From NCBI RefSeq assembly GCF_900167555.1, contig NZ_FUYF01000001.1:62001-126000 (forward strand): 64,000 nt of DNA, in the 5' to 3' direction. The position numbers and the translations under genes are program-made. The notes beneath the pieces were generated by a model. That model was not told the DNA's origin. It did not search any database and saw nothing but the letters and a program-made list of their open reading frames with translations. This DNA is from Gemmiger formicilis. GTDB lineage: Bacteria > Bacillota > Clostridia > Oscillospirales > Ruminococcaceae. Shown one piece after another: positions 50,410-58,276 of this stretch; within the stretch, counting starts at the first letter, position 1, and every line of letters starts with the position of its first letter.

Positions 50410-50814
50410 ATGAAAGCCCGAATCATCCGCGAACCCCGCTGCGCCTTACTCTGGCGCATTGACGAAAGCTACCCCAACTATGCCGCCATCGCCCGCGCGG
50501 CCAGGCGCTATGACGTCAAGCTCCGCCCCGTCGCGGACGGCGACCTCGGCGGCATCGTCGGGGACCTCTGCGCGGGCAAGCCGGCCCCGGCGTTTGCGCC
50601 GCTTATCGCGGTGCCGGACCGCCCGGCCATCATCGTCAGCGGACTGCGCCATGACAACGGCGAGTTGGGCGCGTTCCTTGACCTTATCAAAATGGGCGGC
50701 GCGTCCATTCCGGTGCGCAGCATGGTCACGCCCACCAGCAAGGGCTGGACGCTGGCAAACCTGCTGCTGGAATTAAACACTGAGCACGAGACCGTGCAGG
50801 GCGGCAACGCATGA
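50410..50814 (+). CDS. DUF3783-like protein
   Basis: A 134-residue protein. The sequence VSGLRHDNGELGAFLDLIKMGGASIPVRSM followed by VTPTSKGWTLANLLLELNTEH is what I recall of DUF3783, a short Firmicutes family of unknown function. No motif gives a function. The ribosome site GAGGTAACATC lies before the ATG. The stop overlaps apbE by four bases (ATGA), so they are coupled; a role linked to flavinylation cannot be excluded. Confidence 0.75.
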   Translation: MKARIIREPRCALLWRIDESYPNYAAIARAARRYDVKLRPVADGDLGGIVGDLCAGKPAPAFAPLIAVPDRPAIIVSGLRHDNGELGAFLDLIKMGGASIPVRSMVTPTSKGWTLANLLLELNTEHETVQGGNA

Positions 50815-51827
50815 AGCGCCGCCTGACCGCACTGCTGCTGGTACTGCTTTGTCTGCCGCTGACCGCCTGCCAAAAGCAGCAAAATTTGTACAGTGCCACC
50901 TGGTTCGACCTGTTCGATACTGTCGCCATCGTGCAGGGCTATGCCGACAGCCAGGACAGCTGGAACGCCCAGACACAGGCCGTGTACAGCGATTTACAGC
51001 GCTATAACGAATTGTTTGACATCTACCACCACTATGATGGCGTCATCAACCTGTATGATGTCAACGCCCGGGCCGCCGCTGCGCCGGTGCAGGTCAGCGA
51101 CGAGCTGTACGCATTTTTGCGCTGGTGCAAAGACACCGCTTACCCTGCCGCCAACGGCGCGACGAACATCGCCGCAGGTGCGGTGCTGCGCCTGTGGCAC
51201 GACGCGCGGGAGAGCGACTCCCCTGCCCCGCCCGACGCGGACGCCATTGCGGCGGCGCTGGCGCATATCGACATAGAGGATCTGGTTCTGGACGATGCAG
51301 CACAAACCGTCTATTTTGCTGATCCGGAGATGGCGCTCGACGTCGGTGCGGTGGGCAAGGGCTACGCCGTGGAGCAGACCGCCCGGGCCGCACAGGCCCG
51401 CGGGCTGACCAGTGCCCTGCTGAACATCGGCGGCAACGTGCGCGCCATCGGCACAAAGCCCGGCGGCAAGCCCTGGACCGCGGGTGTCGAGAATCCCTGG
51501 GGCGATGACCCCGCGTACATACAGGCCGTCGAGCTGGCCGACGGCGACAGCTTGGTCATCAGCGGCGACTACCAGCGCTACTTTGAGTACGACGGCGTGC
51601 GGTACGCCCACCTGATTGATCTGACGACAGGCTACCCTGCCCGCTACGTCAGCAGCGTGGCCGTGCTGGCCCGCGCCGACACCGGAGGTCTGGCCGACGC
51701 GCTTTCCACCGGGCTGTTCTGTCTGCCCGAGGAGACCGGCCAGGCTCTGGCCGCGCAAAACCACTATGCCGTCCTCTGGATGCACCCTGACGAGACCACG
51801 AGCCGGAGCGCAGACTGGCCGCAATAA
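50811..51827 (+). CDS. apbE: FAD:protein FMN transferase lipoprotein
   Basis: A 338-residue enzyme that attaches FMN covalently to Thr of exported or membrane flavoproteins, such as Rnf/Nqr or Fmn-binding proteins. Signal peptide with lipobox LTAC (Cys20), DLFDTVAIVQGY, the ApbE signature DVGAVGKGYAVEQTA (~178), ALLNIGGNVRAIG (~205) and the metal-site region HLIDLTTGYPA (~262). Anchored outside the membrane. Partner flavoproteins are not in this window. Confidence 0.95.
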   Translation: MKRRLTALLLVLLCLPLTACQKQQNLYSATWFDLFDTVAIVQGYADSQDSWNAQTQAVYSDLQRYNELFDIYHHYDGVINLYDVNARAAAAPVQVSDELYAFLRWCKDTAYPAANGATNIAAGAVLRLWHDARESDSPAPPDADAIAAALAHIDIEDLVLDDAAQTVYFADPEMALDVGAVGKGYAVEQTARAAQARGLTSALLNIGGNVRAIGTKPGGKPWTAGVENPWGDDPAYIQAVELADGDSLVISGDYQRYFEYDGVRYAHLIDLTTGYPARYVSSVAVLARADTGGLADALSTGLFCLPEETGQALAAQNHYAVLWMHPDETTSRSADWPQ

Positions 51828-51831
51828 AAAC

Positions 51832-51859
51832 AACCCCCGATTGCCTGAAATCGGGGGTT
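51832..51859. terminator. Bidirectional terminator between apbE and mgsA
   Basis: 11-bp stem AACCCCCGATT/AATCGGGGGTT, six-base loop, A/T-rich flanks. Confidence 0.88.
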
Positions 51860-51896
51860 ATATATTTGCTGTAAATTTATACAAACTGTACAATTC

Positions 51897-52301
51897 TCAC
51901 CGCTGCGGATTGATGATCGTGCGCCAATCGAGGTCGCCGTGCTCCAGGCCGTGGATGAGGACCTCGGCGGTGGCGATGTTTGTGGCAACGGGAACGTTGT
52001 GCACGTCACAGATGCGCAGCAGGTTCATCTCGTTCGGCTCGCTGGGCTTGGCGCTGATGGGGTCGCGGAAGAAGAGCAGCATGTCCACTTCCTCACAGGC
52101 GATGCGCGCCACGATCTGCTCGGCACCGCCGTGGCCGCCGGGCAGGAACTTTGTGACCTTCAGCCCGGCGTTTTCCTCCACCAGGCGGCCGGTCGTGCCG
52201 GTTGCCAGCAGGCGGTGCTGCTCCAAAATATGGCGATACGCCATACAAAACTGCACCATCAACTCCTTTTTGGAGTCATGGGCTATCAATGCAATCGTCA
52301 T
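51897..52301 (-). CDS. mgsA: Methylglyoxal synthase
   Basis: A 134-residue enzyme converting dihydroxyacetone phosphate to methylglyoxal, a bypass that relieves sugar-phosphate build-up. ALIAHDSKKELMV (residues 4-16), ATGTTGRLVEE (phosphate site, ~33), LPGGHGGAEQIVARI (~53) and LLFFRDPISAKPSEPN (~75, with catalytic Asp) are the standard motifs. Length normal. It lies 39 bases after minD, so it probably shares its transcript. Confidence 0.96.
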   Translation of the reverse strand: MTIALIAHDSKKELMVQFCMAYRHILEQHRLLATGTTGRLVEENAGLKVTKFLPGGHGGAEQIVARIACEEVDMLLFFRDPISAKPSEPNEMNLLRICDVHNVPVATNIATAEVLIHGLEHGDLDWRTIINPQR

Positions 52302-52340
52302 AGGTAAATGCCACCATCCTTCGCAGCAGAGTACAATATA

Positions 52341-53081
52341 TTAAAAGGTAAGCGGGACGCGCTGTCCGCACAAACGCTTTGCCATGGCCTGTCCGGCCAC
52401 AACGGCGGGATCCGCAGCGGGCGGTACCGTGCCGTTGGCCCCGGCCAGCTGCAGAACGCGGCTTTCGGGGATGACCGCCAAAAGCTGCACGCCGACGGTG
52501 TCGATGCACTCGTCCAGATCAGCCACGGCAGCGTTTTTGCCGAAGCTCTCGCGCCGGACGCGGTTCATCACCAGGCGCACGGCGCTCTGCGGGCGGCCAC
52601 CCGCCAGCAGCCGGTCCGCCACGATCTTGCCGTCGCGCAGGGCCACGGGGTCGGGCGTCAGCACCAGCAGGGCCTTGTCCGCCACGGTGGAGGCCGCTGT
52701 GAACGGCGCACCCATGCCGGCAGCGGTGTCCAGCAGGATAAAATCAAAATAGGGCCGCATAGCGGTCAGCAGACGTCCCAGCGGTGCCGCCTCCACCGCG
52801 CCGCCCTCATACGGGGCGCTGATGACGGACAGCCCGGGGTACAGCGGGCTGGGCACAACAGCCTTGGCCCCCTCGCATCTGCCGCACAAAACATCCTCAA
52901 TGTCGTAAACAGTGCGGCCATAGACGCCTGCGATAATGTCCACGCTGCGCAGACCGGAGTCCAGCTCCACCAGCAGGGTCTTGCGGCCCAGCCGTGCCAG
53001 ACAGGCCCCCAGCAGTACCGAGACGGTACTTTTTCCGGTACCGCCCTTGCCGGAGCAGACCATGATACACTGTGCGTTCAT
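52341..53081 (-). CDS. minD: MinD-like P-loop ATPase
   Basis: A 246-residue ParA/MinD ATPase. The deviant Walker A GKGGTGKST (residues ~10-18), switch I region VELDSGLRSVDI and Walker B FILLDTAAGMG (~115-125) are clear. The position just after mreC and a PBP2 gene is typical for Min genes of Firmicutes, supporting a division-site role. The usual C-terminal membrane helix is short or absent and no MinC or MinE is nearby, so another cargo is possible. Start at 53081 with GAGGAG upstream. Confidence 0.85.
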   Translation of the reverse strand: MNAQCIMVCSGKGGTGKSTVSVLLGACLARLGRKTLLVELDSGLRSVDIIAGVYGRTVYDIEDVLCGRCEGAKAVVPSPLYPGLSVISAPYEGGAVEAAPLGRLLTAMRPYFDFILLDTAAGMGAPFTAASTVADKALLVLTPDPVALRDGKIVADRLLAGGRPQSAVRLVMNRVRRESFGKNAAVADLDECIDTVGVQLLAVIPESRVLQLAGANGTVPPAADPAVVAGQAMAKRLCGQRVPLTF

Positions 53082-53123
53082 GTCGGCTCCTCTCCACAGT
53101 TGCATTAACACTATCTCGCATAT

Positions 53124-53152
53124 ATTCTATCACACTTCCGGCTGGACTGCAA
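53124..53152 (-). promoter_or_regulatory. Promoter of minD-mgsA
   Basis: On the minus strand TTGCAG, 17 bases, TAGAAT. Confidence 0.5.
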
Positions 53153-53276
53153 CTGGCTTTTTGTCAAAATGTGACATGTTCTTTTTGAAGAAAATCACGA
53201 TAAGGGAAACTTTTTGATGCACTAAATCGGCAGAATGCCCAAGCGCACCCGATGGGGGTTGAGCGGCGCTCCGCAA

Positions 53277-55067
53277 TCACACGCCAAAGACGGCATCCAG
53301 CACAGCGCGCAGGATGGGCGCGGCGTTGGACCCGCCACCGCCGTATTCCAGCACGACGGCCATGGCGATTTGCGGGTCGTCCGCGGGCGCATAGCCGATC
53401 AGTACCGAGTTGACATAGTGCCCGCCGCCGGGTAGGGTGTCCGCCAGCTGGGGACTGCCGGTCTTGGCTGCGCAGGCCACGGGGCCCTCGCGCAGGACGC
53501 GGGTCGTCCGGGCCATCCGCTTCATACCGTCGCGGATGGGGCCGAACACGCCCTCGCCACCCGAAACCGTGGTGAACGTCGGGGCGTACTGCCAGACGGT
53601 CTCGCCGGTGGCGGCGTTCACGGCGCGGTCCGCAAAATGCAGGGCGGGCCGCTGCCCGCAGTTGGCCAGCGTGGCCGCGTAGGCCGCCAGCTGCAGCGGC
53701 GTCACAGCGGTGTTGCCCTGCCCGATGGCGGCCATCAGAGTCAGCCCGGCCTGGTAGTTTTCGTCGCTGCTCCACGTCAGGCGGCCCTGTGCCTCGGTGA
53801 TTTCAACGCCGGTGGGCGTGGCCAGTCCTAACTGGCGTGCCATCGCGGAAAACACATCCACGCCCAGCCGCCGCCCGACATCGTAAAAGAAGATGTTGCA
53901 GCTGTACTCCAGCGCCGTGCGCAGGTCTACCGGCCCGCCGTGGCCGTATTGCAGGCAGCCCGGCTGGTAGCCGCTGTAAAACCCGTACCGCCCGGTGCAG
54001 TTGACCGTGGCGGCGGGGTCGATGCCCGCGGTCAGCGCCGCCGCGGCCACGGCGGGCTTGAAGGCCGACCCCGGCGCGTACAACCCCTGGCAGACGCGGT
54101 CCAGCAGCGGCGCGGCAGCATCGGCGGAGAGCGCCGCGTAGTCTGCGCGGTAGCGGTTCAGATCGAAGCCCGGTACGCTGGCGGTGGCCAGGATGCCGCC
54201 GGTCTGCACATCCACGACCACCGCCGCCCCGGCACGGCACTCCCGCCCGGCCCCGGCAGCCTTGGTGGTGCGCAGAACCTCGATTTGGGATAAAAGCGCG
54301 TTTTGCAGTTCTTTTTGCAGAGCGCTGTCCACGGTTAGCACCAGCGTGGCCCCGGGTGCAGCCTCCCGCAGGGGCACGGTGCGGCGCACAGCGCCGTCAA
54401 AGCCGGTGTTCACGAGCACCCGCCCGTCCTGCCCGCGGAGCAGGTCGTCATAGGCGGCCTCCAACCCGCTCTGCCCGATGACAGCATCCATCGCAAGGCC
54501 GCGCCGCCGGGCAGTGGGCCACTGCTCTGCCGTGATCGGCCCGGTGAAGCCCAGCGCATGGGGCAGCAGCGTGCCGTTCGGCCAGGTGCGCACGCCACGG
54601 GCGGCAGCCCGCACTGCGCCGCTCTGCACAAGATCGGCCTTGTAAAACGACGTAAGAACGTCACTGTCGACGCCCTGCATCACGGGCAGTTCCCCCGCCG
54701 ACGCGGCAGCAAAAAAGGCAGCAAGCTGTGTTTCCACATCCTTGCTGCCTGTCAGGCTCTCTATGGCTTTTACGGTCTCGCGCAGGTCGGTGCCCGGCGG
54801 CGCCGGGATGCGCAGGTAGACGTCATACACGGTGGTGTCGCGGGCCAGAACGACCCCGGCGCTGTCCACGATGGCCCCGCGCGCGGCATGCTGGGTCACG
54901 GTGTAGCTGGCGGAGCTGGCCTCGGCGGCCTTGTCGGCGTAGTAGTCGGCGCGGACGAACTGCATCCAGGCCAGCCGCGCGAAGAACGCCGCAAACACCG
55001 CGCCGCACAGCACCATCAGCACCGCCACGCGGACGCGGCGGTGGTGGGAGTTTTTGCGGTTGGCCAT
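53277..55067 (-). CDS. mrdA: Penicillin-binding protein 2 (transpeptidase, elongation type)
   Basis: A 596-residue class B PBP. Membrane anchor at residues 14-36, dimerisation/pedestal region, then the transpeptidase with SxxK at APGSAFKP (near 347), SxN at YSCNIFF (near 392) and KTG at AAKTGSPQ (near 543). It cross-links peptidoglycan with the elongation machinery. Start at 55067 with GAGGTGAT upstream. Next to mreC, as expected for a PBP2; a division PBP3/FtsI is less likely on context. Confidence 0.92.
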   Translation of the reverse strand: MANRKNSHHRRVRVAVLMVLCGAVFAAFFARLAWMQFVRADYYADKAAEASSASYTVTQHAARGAIVDSAGVVLARDTTVYDVYLRIPAPPGTDLRETVKAIESLTGSKDVETQLAAFFAAASAGELPVMQGVDSDVLTSFYKADLVQSGAVRAAARGVRTWPNGTLLPHALGFTGPITAEQWPTARRRGLAMDAVIGQSGLEAAYDDLLRGQDGRVLVNTGFDGAVRRTVPLREAAPGATLVLTVDSALQKELQNALLSQIEVLRTTKAAGAGRECRAGAAVVVDVQTGGILATASVPGFDLNRYRADYAALSADAAAPLLDRVCQGLYAPGSAFKPAVAAAALTAGIDPAATVNCTGRYGFYSGYQPGCLQYGHGGPVDLRTALEYSCNIFFYDVGRRLGVDVFSAMARQLGLATPTGVEITEAQGRLTWSSDENYQAGLTLMAAIGQGNTAVTPLQLAAYAATLANCGQRPALHFADRAVNAATGETVWQYAPTFTTVSGGEGVFGPIRDGMKRMARTTRVLREGPVACAAKTGSPQLADTLPGGGHYVNSVLIGYAPADDPQIAMAVVLEYGGGGSNAAPILRAVLDAVFGV

Positions 55068-55149
55068 GGGATCACCTCGGTAAAAAATAAAATGGATTTG
55101 TTTGTTAGGAAATGGGACATGTAGAGGCTTGCGGCAGCCATTCACTGCG

Positions 55150-55177
55150 CGGGCCGATGGCGGGCATCGACCCCTAC
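55150..55177. repeat. GTAGGGG-family palindrome between mreC and mrdA
   Basis: CCGATGGCGGGCATCG core with a CCCCTAC end (55171-55177). Confidence 0.55.
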
Positions 55178-55224
55178 AAACCGCGCTGCCTATTTATTGT
55201 ACCCAAAATTCGACGAAAAAGCAA

Positions 55225-55899
55225 TTACTTTTTCACGAAATAGACCGTGCCCCACAAATCGGCGGTGTCGGTCAGCGGGACCTGCGCGGTCAGGCCGTCG
55301 GCGTCGGGGGCGGGCGCGGCGGCCAGTGTGCCCAGCCAGTCCCCGCCCGCGGTGGTCACGATGTCCCCTGCCGTCAGTGCGCAGTCGGCGGGCAGGCCGG
55401 TCAGGACCCACTGCCCCGGCGTGACTAACCCGGCATAGCTGCCGCAAAGCCCGGCAGCGGCGGAAAATTCCACAGTGCAGGTGTCGCCGTCCGTGCGGGT
55501 AACGACCCCCGCGTACCGCCCGCCCGCGTCGAGGACGGCATTTCCCGGCGCGGCGTCCGGGCAGGCCAGCGTGAAACCGCCGACGCCCCGGGCCACGACC
55601 CGCGCCGGGGTGACGCCGGTGATGCCCCGCCCGCAGCCGACAAGCTGCCGCAGGGCGGCATTCTCGGCCAGCGCGTCGGCAGACTGCGCCAGCTGTTGAT
55701 GCAGCGTGAAATTTTCCTGCTGCAGGGCGTCCAGCCGGGTCATGTAGTGCCTGCCGACAACGCGGTCTACCCGAGCCAGCGCGGCGGGCCGGAGTGCCGC
55801 CAGCTGCGGCAGGGCCAGCAAAAGCGCGGCCAGCACCAGCGGCACGGCCCAACGCCAACGCCGCCTGCGGCGGCAAGAAAGATCCAGCTGCACAAACAT
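55225..55899 (-). CDS. mreC: Rod-shape-determining protein MreC
   Basis: A 224-residue protein with a basic N-terminus and membrane helix (~13-35), a short coiled region (RLDALQQENFTLHQQL, ~57-75) and a beta-rich extracytoplasmic domain (ARVVARGVGGFTLACP, GGRYAGVVTRTDGDT, AGDIVTTAGGDWLGTL). It organises the wall-elongation complex with PBP2, the next gene. At 224 residues it is shorter than the usual 270-300. ATG 55899 or GTG 55893 (better spaced from GGGG) could be the start. mreB and mreD are not adjacent. Confidence 0.85.
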   Translation of the reverse strand: MFVQLDLSCRRRRRWRWAVPLVLAALLLALPQLAALRPAALARVDRVVGRHYMTRLDALQQENFTLHQQLAQSADALAENAALRQLVGCGRGITGVTPARVVARGVGGFTLACPDAAPGNAVLDAGGRYAGVVTRTDGDTCTVEFSAAAGLCGSYAGLVTPGQWVLTGLPADCALTAGDIVTTAGGDWLGTLAAAPAPDADGLTAQVPLTDTADLWGTVYFVKK

Positions 55900-55920
55900 C
55901 ACCCCAAGGCAGAATATGCC

Positions 55921-55950
55921 TTGCGGGACGGGGTTAGACTTTGGTATAAT
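55921..55950 (+). promoter_or_regulatory. Promoter of the HAD-glycosylase pair
   Basis: TTGCGG, 18 bases, TATAAT with TTGG before the -10, about 200 bases upstream of the start; four palindromes lie in the leader. Confidence 0.6.
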
Positions 55951-55970
55951 ACAGAAAGAATACAGCGCAT

Positions 55971-56130
55971 GTAGGGGCGAGCATTGCTCACCCGCGGAAC
56001 GCAGTGGCAGCCGCAAAGTTCCCGGGTCGATGACGAGCATCGACCCCTACAGCGTGGGGGCGGATTCCCGATCCGCCCGGACATTTTCCGCTGCCGCACA
56101 CGACCGCGTGCGAACCATGTTCGCCCCTAC
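55971..56130. repeat. Four GTAGGGG-family palindromes in a 5' leader
   Basis: 55971-55997 (CGAGCATTGCTCA core), 56024-56050 (GGTCGATGACGAGCATCGACCCC), 56053-56080 (GGGGGCGGATTCCCGATCCGCCC) and 56105-56130 (TGCGAACCATGTTCGCCCCTAC). Confidence 0.75.
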
Positions 56131-56151
56131 AAATTAAGAAAGGCCAACTTT

Positions 56152-56958
56152 ATGAAATACAAGCTCCTGTTACTCGATATAGACGGCACGCTGCGGCCCG
56201 GCAGCTGTGAGCGTGTGCCGAAGGAAAACGCTGAGGCCGTCTGCGCCGTGCAGAAGGCCGGCGTCAAGATCGCGATTGCCACGGGCCGCGGGCGCATCGG
56301 CGTGGGCAAGGGCCTGCTGCGCAGCATCCGGCCCGACTACTGGGTTTGCGCGGGCGGTGCGCAGCTGGTGGACTACAAGGGCGCAGACCTGGCCCTGCAC
56401 CGCCTGACCACCGAGGAAATGTACGCGCTGGTGGACTTTTTTGAGGATTACGACCTGCCGCTGCGCTTTACTTACCACGACGCGAACTACGCCTACCTCG
56501 GCTATGAGGAGTTCGCCCGCCGCGAGCGGGAGAAAAATTTGGCGCTGAACATCGTGGACGGCGAGGATCAGGACAAGCATCTGGAGGAGATGCCCTTCGG
56601 CGCGTTCGGCTTTCTCTCGCAGGAGATGGCCGACAGATTTCAGGAAAAATACGGCTATCTGGGGCTGAATTTCCTGTTCTCCTACCCCGGCAGCGACGGC
56701 TGCGATATTTTGCAGCAGGGCATTGACAAGGGCGCAGGTCTGCGGGAACTGGCGAAGCTGGCGGGCATCGACCCGGCGGACTGCGTGGCCGTGGGTGACG
56801 GCGATAACGACGTTGCGATGCTGAAGGCGGCAGGTCTCGGCATTGCCATGGGCAGCGGCAGCGCTGCCGCCAAGGCTGCCGCTGACCGCATCGGCCCCGA
56901 CGCCGAGCCCCACGGCATTGCCGAACTCTGCCGTGCGCTCTGGCCGGAGGCGTTTTAA
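56152..56958 (+). CDS. HAD-superfamily hydrolase, Cof type
   Basis: A 268-residue Cof/IIB HAD phosphatase. Motif I is LLLDIDGTLRPG (4-15), motif II IAIATGRGR, and motif IV VAVGDGDNDVAMLKAAGLGIAMGSGSA with the DxxND and conserved Gly/Met. The cap between residues ~85 and 190 fixes substrate; sugar phosphates or nucleotides are typical. Start at 56152 with AAAGG upstream. The glycosylase starts on the next base after the stop. Confidence 0.9.
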   Translation: MKYKLLLLDIDGTLRPGSCERVPKENAEAVCAVQKAGVKIAIATGRGRIGVGKGLLRSIRPDYWVCAGGAQLVDYKGADLALHRLTTEEMYALVDFFEDYDLPLRFTYHDANYAYLGYEEFARREREKNLALNIVDGEDQDKHLEEMPFGAFGFLSQEMADRFQEKYGYLGLNFLFSYPGSDGCDILQQGIDKGAGLRELAKLAGIDPADCVAVGDGDNDVAMLKAAGLGIAMGSGSAAAKAAADRIGPDAEPHGIAELCRALWPEAF

Positions 56959-57483
56959 ATGGCCGAGTACACCCATGTCGGCCCCGGTCTGCCGCCGCTG
57001 CACGGTGCGCGGGCCAACGCGCTGATCTTAGGCAGCTTTCCCAGCCCCAAGAGCCGGGAGCAGGGCTTTTTCTACGGCCACAAGCAGAACCGATTCTGGC
57101 CGATGATCGCCGCCGTGACTGGTGAGCCGGTACCCGATTGGGCCGACATCGAGGCGAAAAAGGCCATAATTTTAAAGCACGGGCTGGCCGTGTGGGACAC
57201 GATCGGCGCGTGCGACATCAAAGGCGCGTCGGATGCGTCGATCCGCAACGCCGTGCCGAACGATGTGGCCGCGCTGATACAAAAGCTGGGCGTGCGGGCC
57301 GTGTTCTGCAACGGCGCGGCGTCGGGGCGTATCTACGCGAAATATGCAGAGCCCCTGACCCACCTGCCCGCCGCCGTGCTGCCCAGCACCAGCCCCGCCA
57401 ACGCCGCCTGGTCCCCCGCGCGGCTGCAGGCGGCATGGGGCGCTGCTTTGGCACCGTTTTTGCGCGCGGATGGTTGCAAGTGA
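56959..57483 (+). CDS. DNA-deoxyinosine glycosylase (uracil-DNA-glycosylase fold)
   Basis: A 174-residue glycosylase of the UDG superfamily that removes hypoxanthine (or related deaminated bases) from DNA. LILGSFPSPKSREQGFFYGHKQNRFW (split across residues ~22-47) contains the family's motif A (GSFPS) and the FYGHxxNxFW segment, and LPSTSPANAAW (~140) is the loop that enters DNA. It begins immediately after the HAD stop, so they are co-translated. Confidence 0.9.
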   Translation: MAEYTHVGPGLPPLHGARANALILGSFPSPKSREQGFFYGHKQNRFWPMIAAVTGEPVPDWADIEAKKAIILKHGLAVWDTIGACDIKGASDASIRNAVPNDVAALIQKLGVRAVFCNGAASGRIYAKYAEPLTHLPAAVLPSTSPANAAWSPARLQAAWGAALAPFLRADGCK

Positions 57484-57502
57484 ACGGATTTTGTTCTATA
57501 AT
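57474..57502 (+). promoter_or_regulatory. Promoter of the XpaC-TelA-LemA-TPM module
   Basis: TTGCAA (inside the last codons of the glycosylase), 17 bases, TATAAT. Confidence 0.7.
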
Positions 57503-57521
57503 AAATTTGTGCCAGACTCCC

Positions 57522-57592
57522 GTAGGGGCGGATTCCATATCCGCCCGCAGGCAGCCCGGCACGGAACGGGCGGATATGGAATCCGCCCCTAC
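57522..57592. repeat. Two facing GTAGGGG-family palindromes in the module's leader
   Basis: 57522-57550 and 57569-57592 carry the same GGCGGATTCCATATCCGCC core in opposite orientations and so can also pair with each other. Confidence 0.8.
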
Positions 57593-57618
57593 GGAATGAT
57601 GATACGGGAGGTGCCTGC

Positions 57619-58248
57619 ATGAGCAAATGGCAGGAAAAAACCAAACGCCCGGTGCTGCCGGTCTATATGGCGGCGCTGGTGTGGCCTATTATGGCCCTGC
57701 TGGTGCCCATCTACACGCTGGGCGGGCTGGTGCTGACCGCCGCGGTCAGCGCGGGCGCCTACTTTGCGGGCACAAAGCTCTGCCCTACCCGCGTTGTGCG
57801 CACCTACGTGCCCTACGCCACAGGCAGTGAGGACGTGGACGCCATGCTGAACGGCATTGCCGCAAACCTCGATGCACTGCATAAACTGAACGAGGCAATC
57901 CCCGACCCGCAGCTTTCCCGGGCCATGGACCGCATGGAGAAGGCAGGCCGCAGCATTGCCGCCGTTGTGGAGAAAACCCCCGACAAGGCGCGCAGCGTGG
58001 ACCGCTTTGCCCGCTACTACCTGCCCGAGGTCGTCAAGCTGATGGGCACCTACGCGGCGCTGGAGCAGAACGGCGTCAGGGGCGAGAACGCCGCCCAGAT
58101 CGAGGCCGAGCTGCGCCGCAACGCCGAGACGACGGCGACAGCCTTTGAAAACCAGCTGGATGCGCTCTACAGCGCCGAGGCAATGGATATTTCTACCGAT
58201 ATTGAGGTGCTGGACAGTATCCTGAAAAGCCAGAACCTTGCCAAGTAA
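57619..58248 (+). CDS. XpaC-like (5-bromo-4-chloroindolyl phosphate hydrolysis) protein
   Basis: A 209-residue protein with two hydrophobic segments near the N-terminus (VYMAALVWPIMALLVPIYTL, then LVLTAAVSAGAYF, residues ~15-50) and a long helical cytoplasmic part. It matches the XpaC family that is regularly found beside TelA. The name comes from an old phosphatase screen; a true enzyme activity is doubtful because no catalytic motif is visible. First gene of the four-gene module, with GGGAGG before the ATG. Confidence 0.8.
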   Translation: MSKWQEKTKRPVLPVYMAALVWPIMALLVPIYTLGGLVLTAAVSAGAYFAGTKLCPTRVVRTYVPYATGSEDVDAMLNGIAANLDALHKLNEAIPDPQLSRAMDRMEKAGRSIAAVVEKTPDKARSVDRFARYYLPEVVKLMGTYAALEQNGVRGENAAQIEAELRRNAETTATAFENQLDALYSAEAMDISTDIEVLDSILKSQNLAK

Positions 58249-58276
58249 ATAGAGGATACAAGAAAGGAAGATCACT

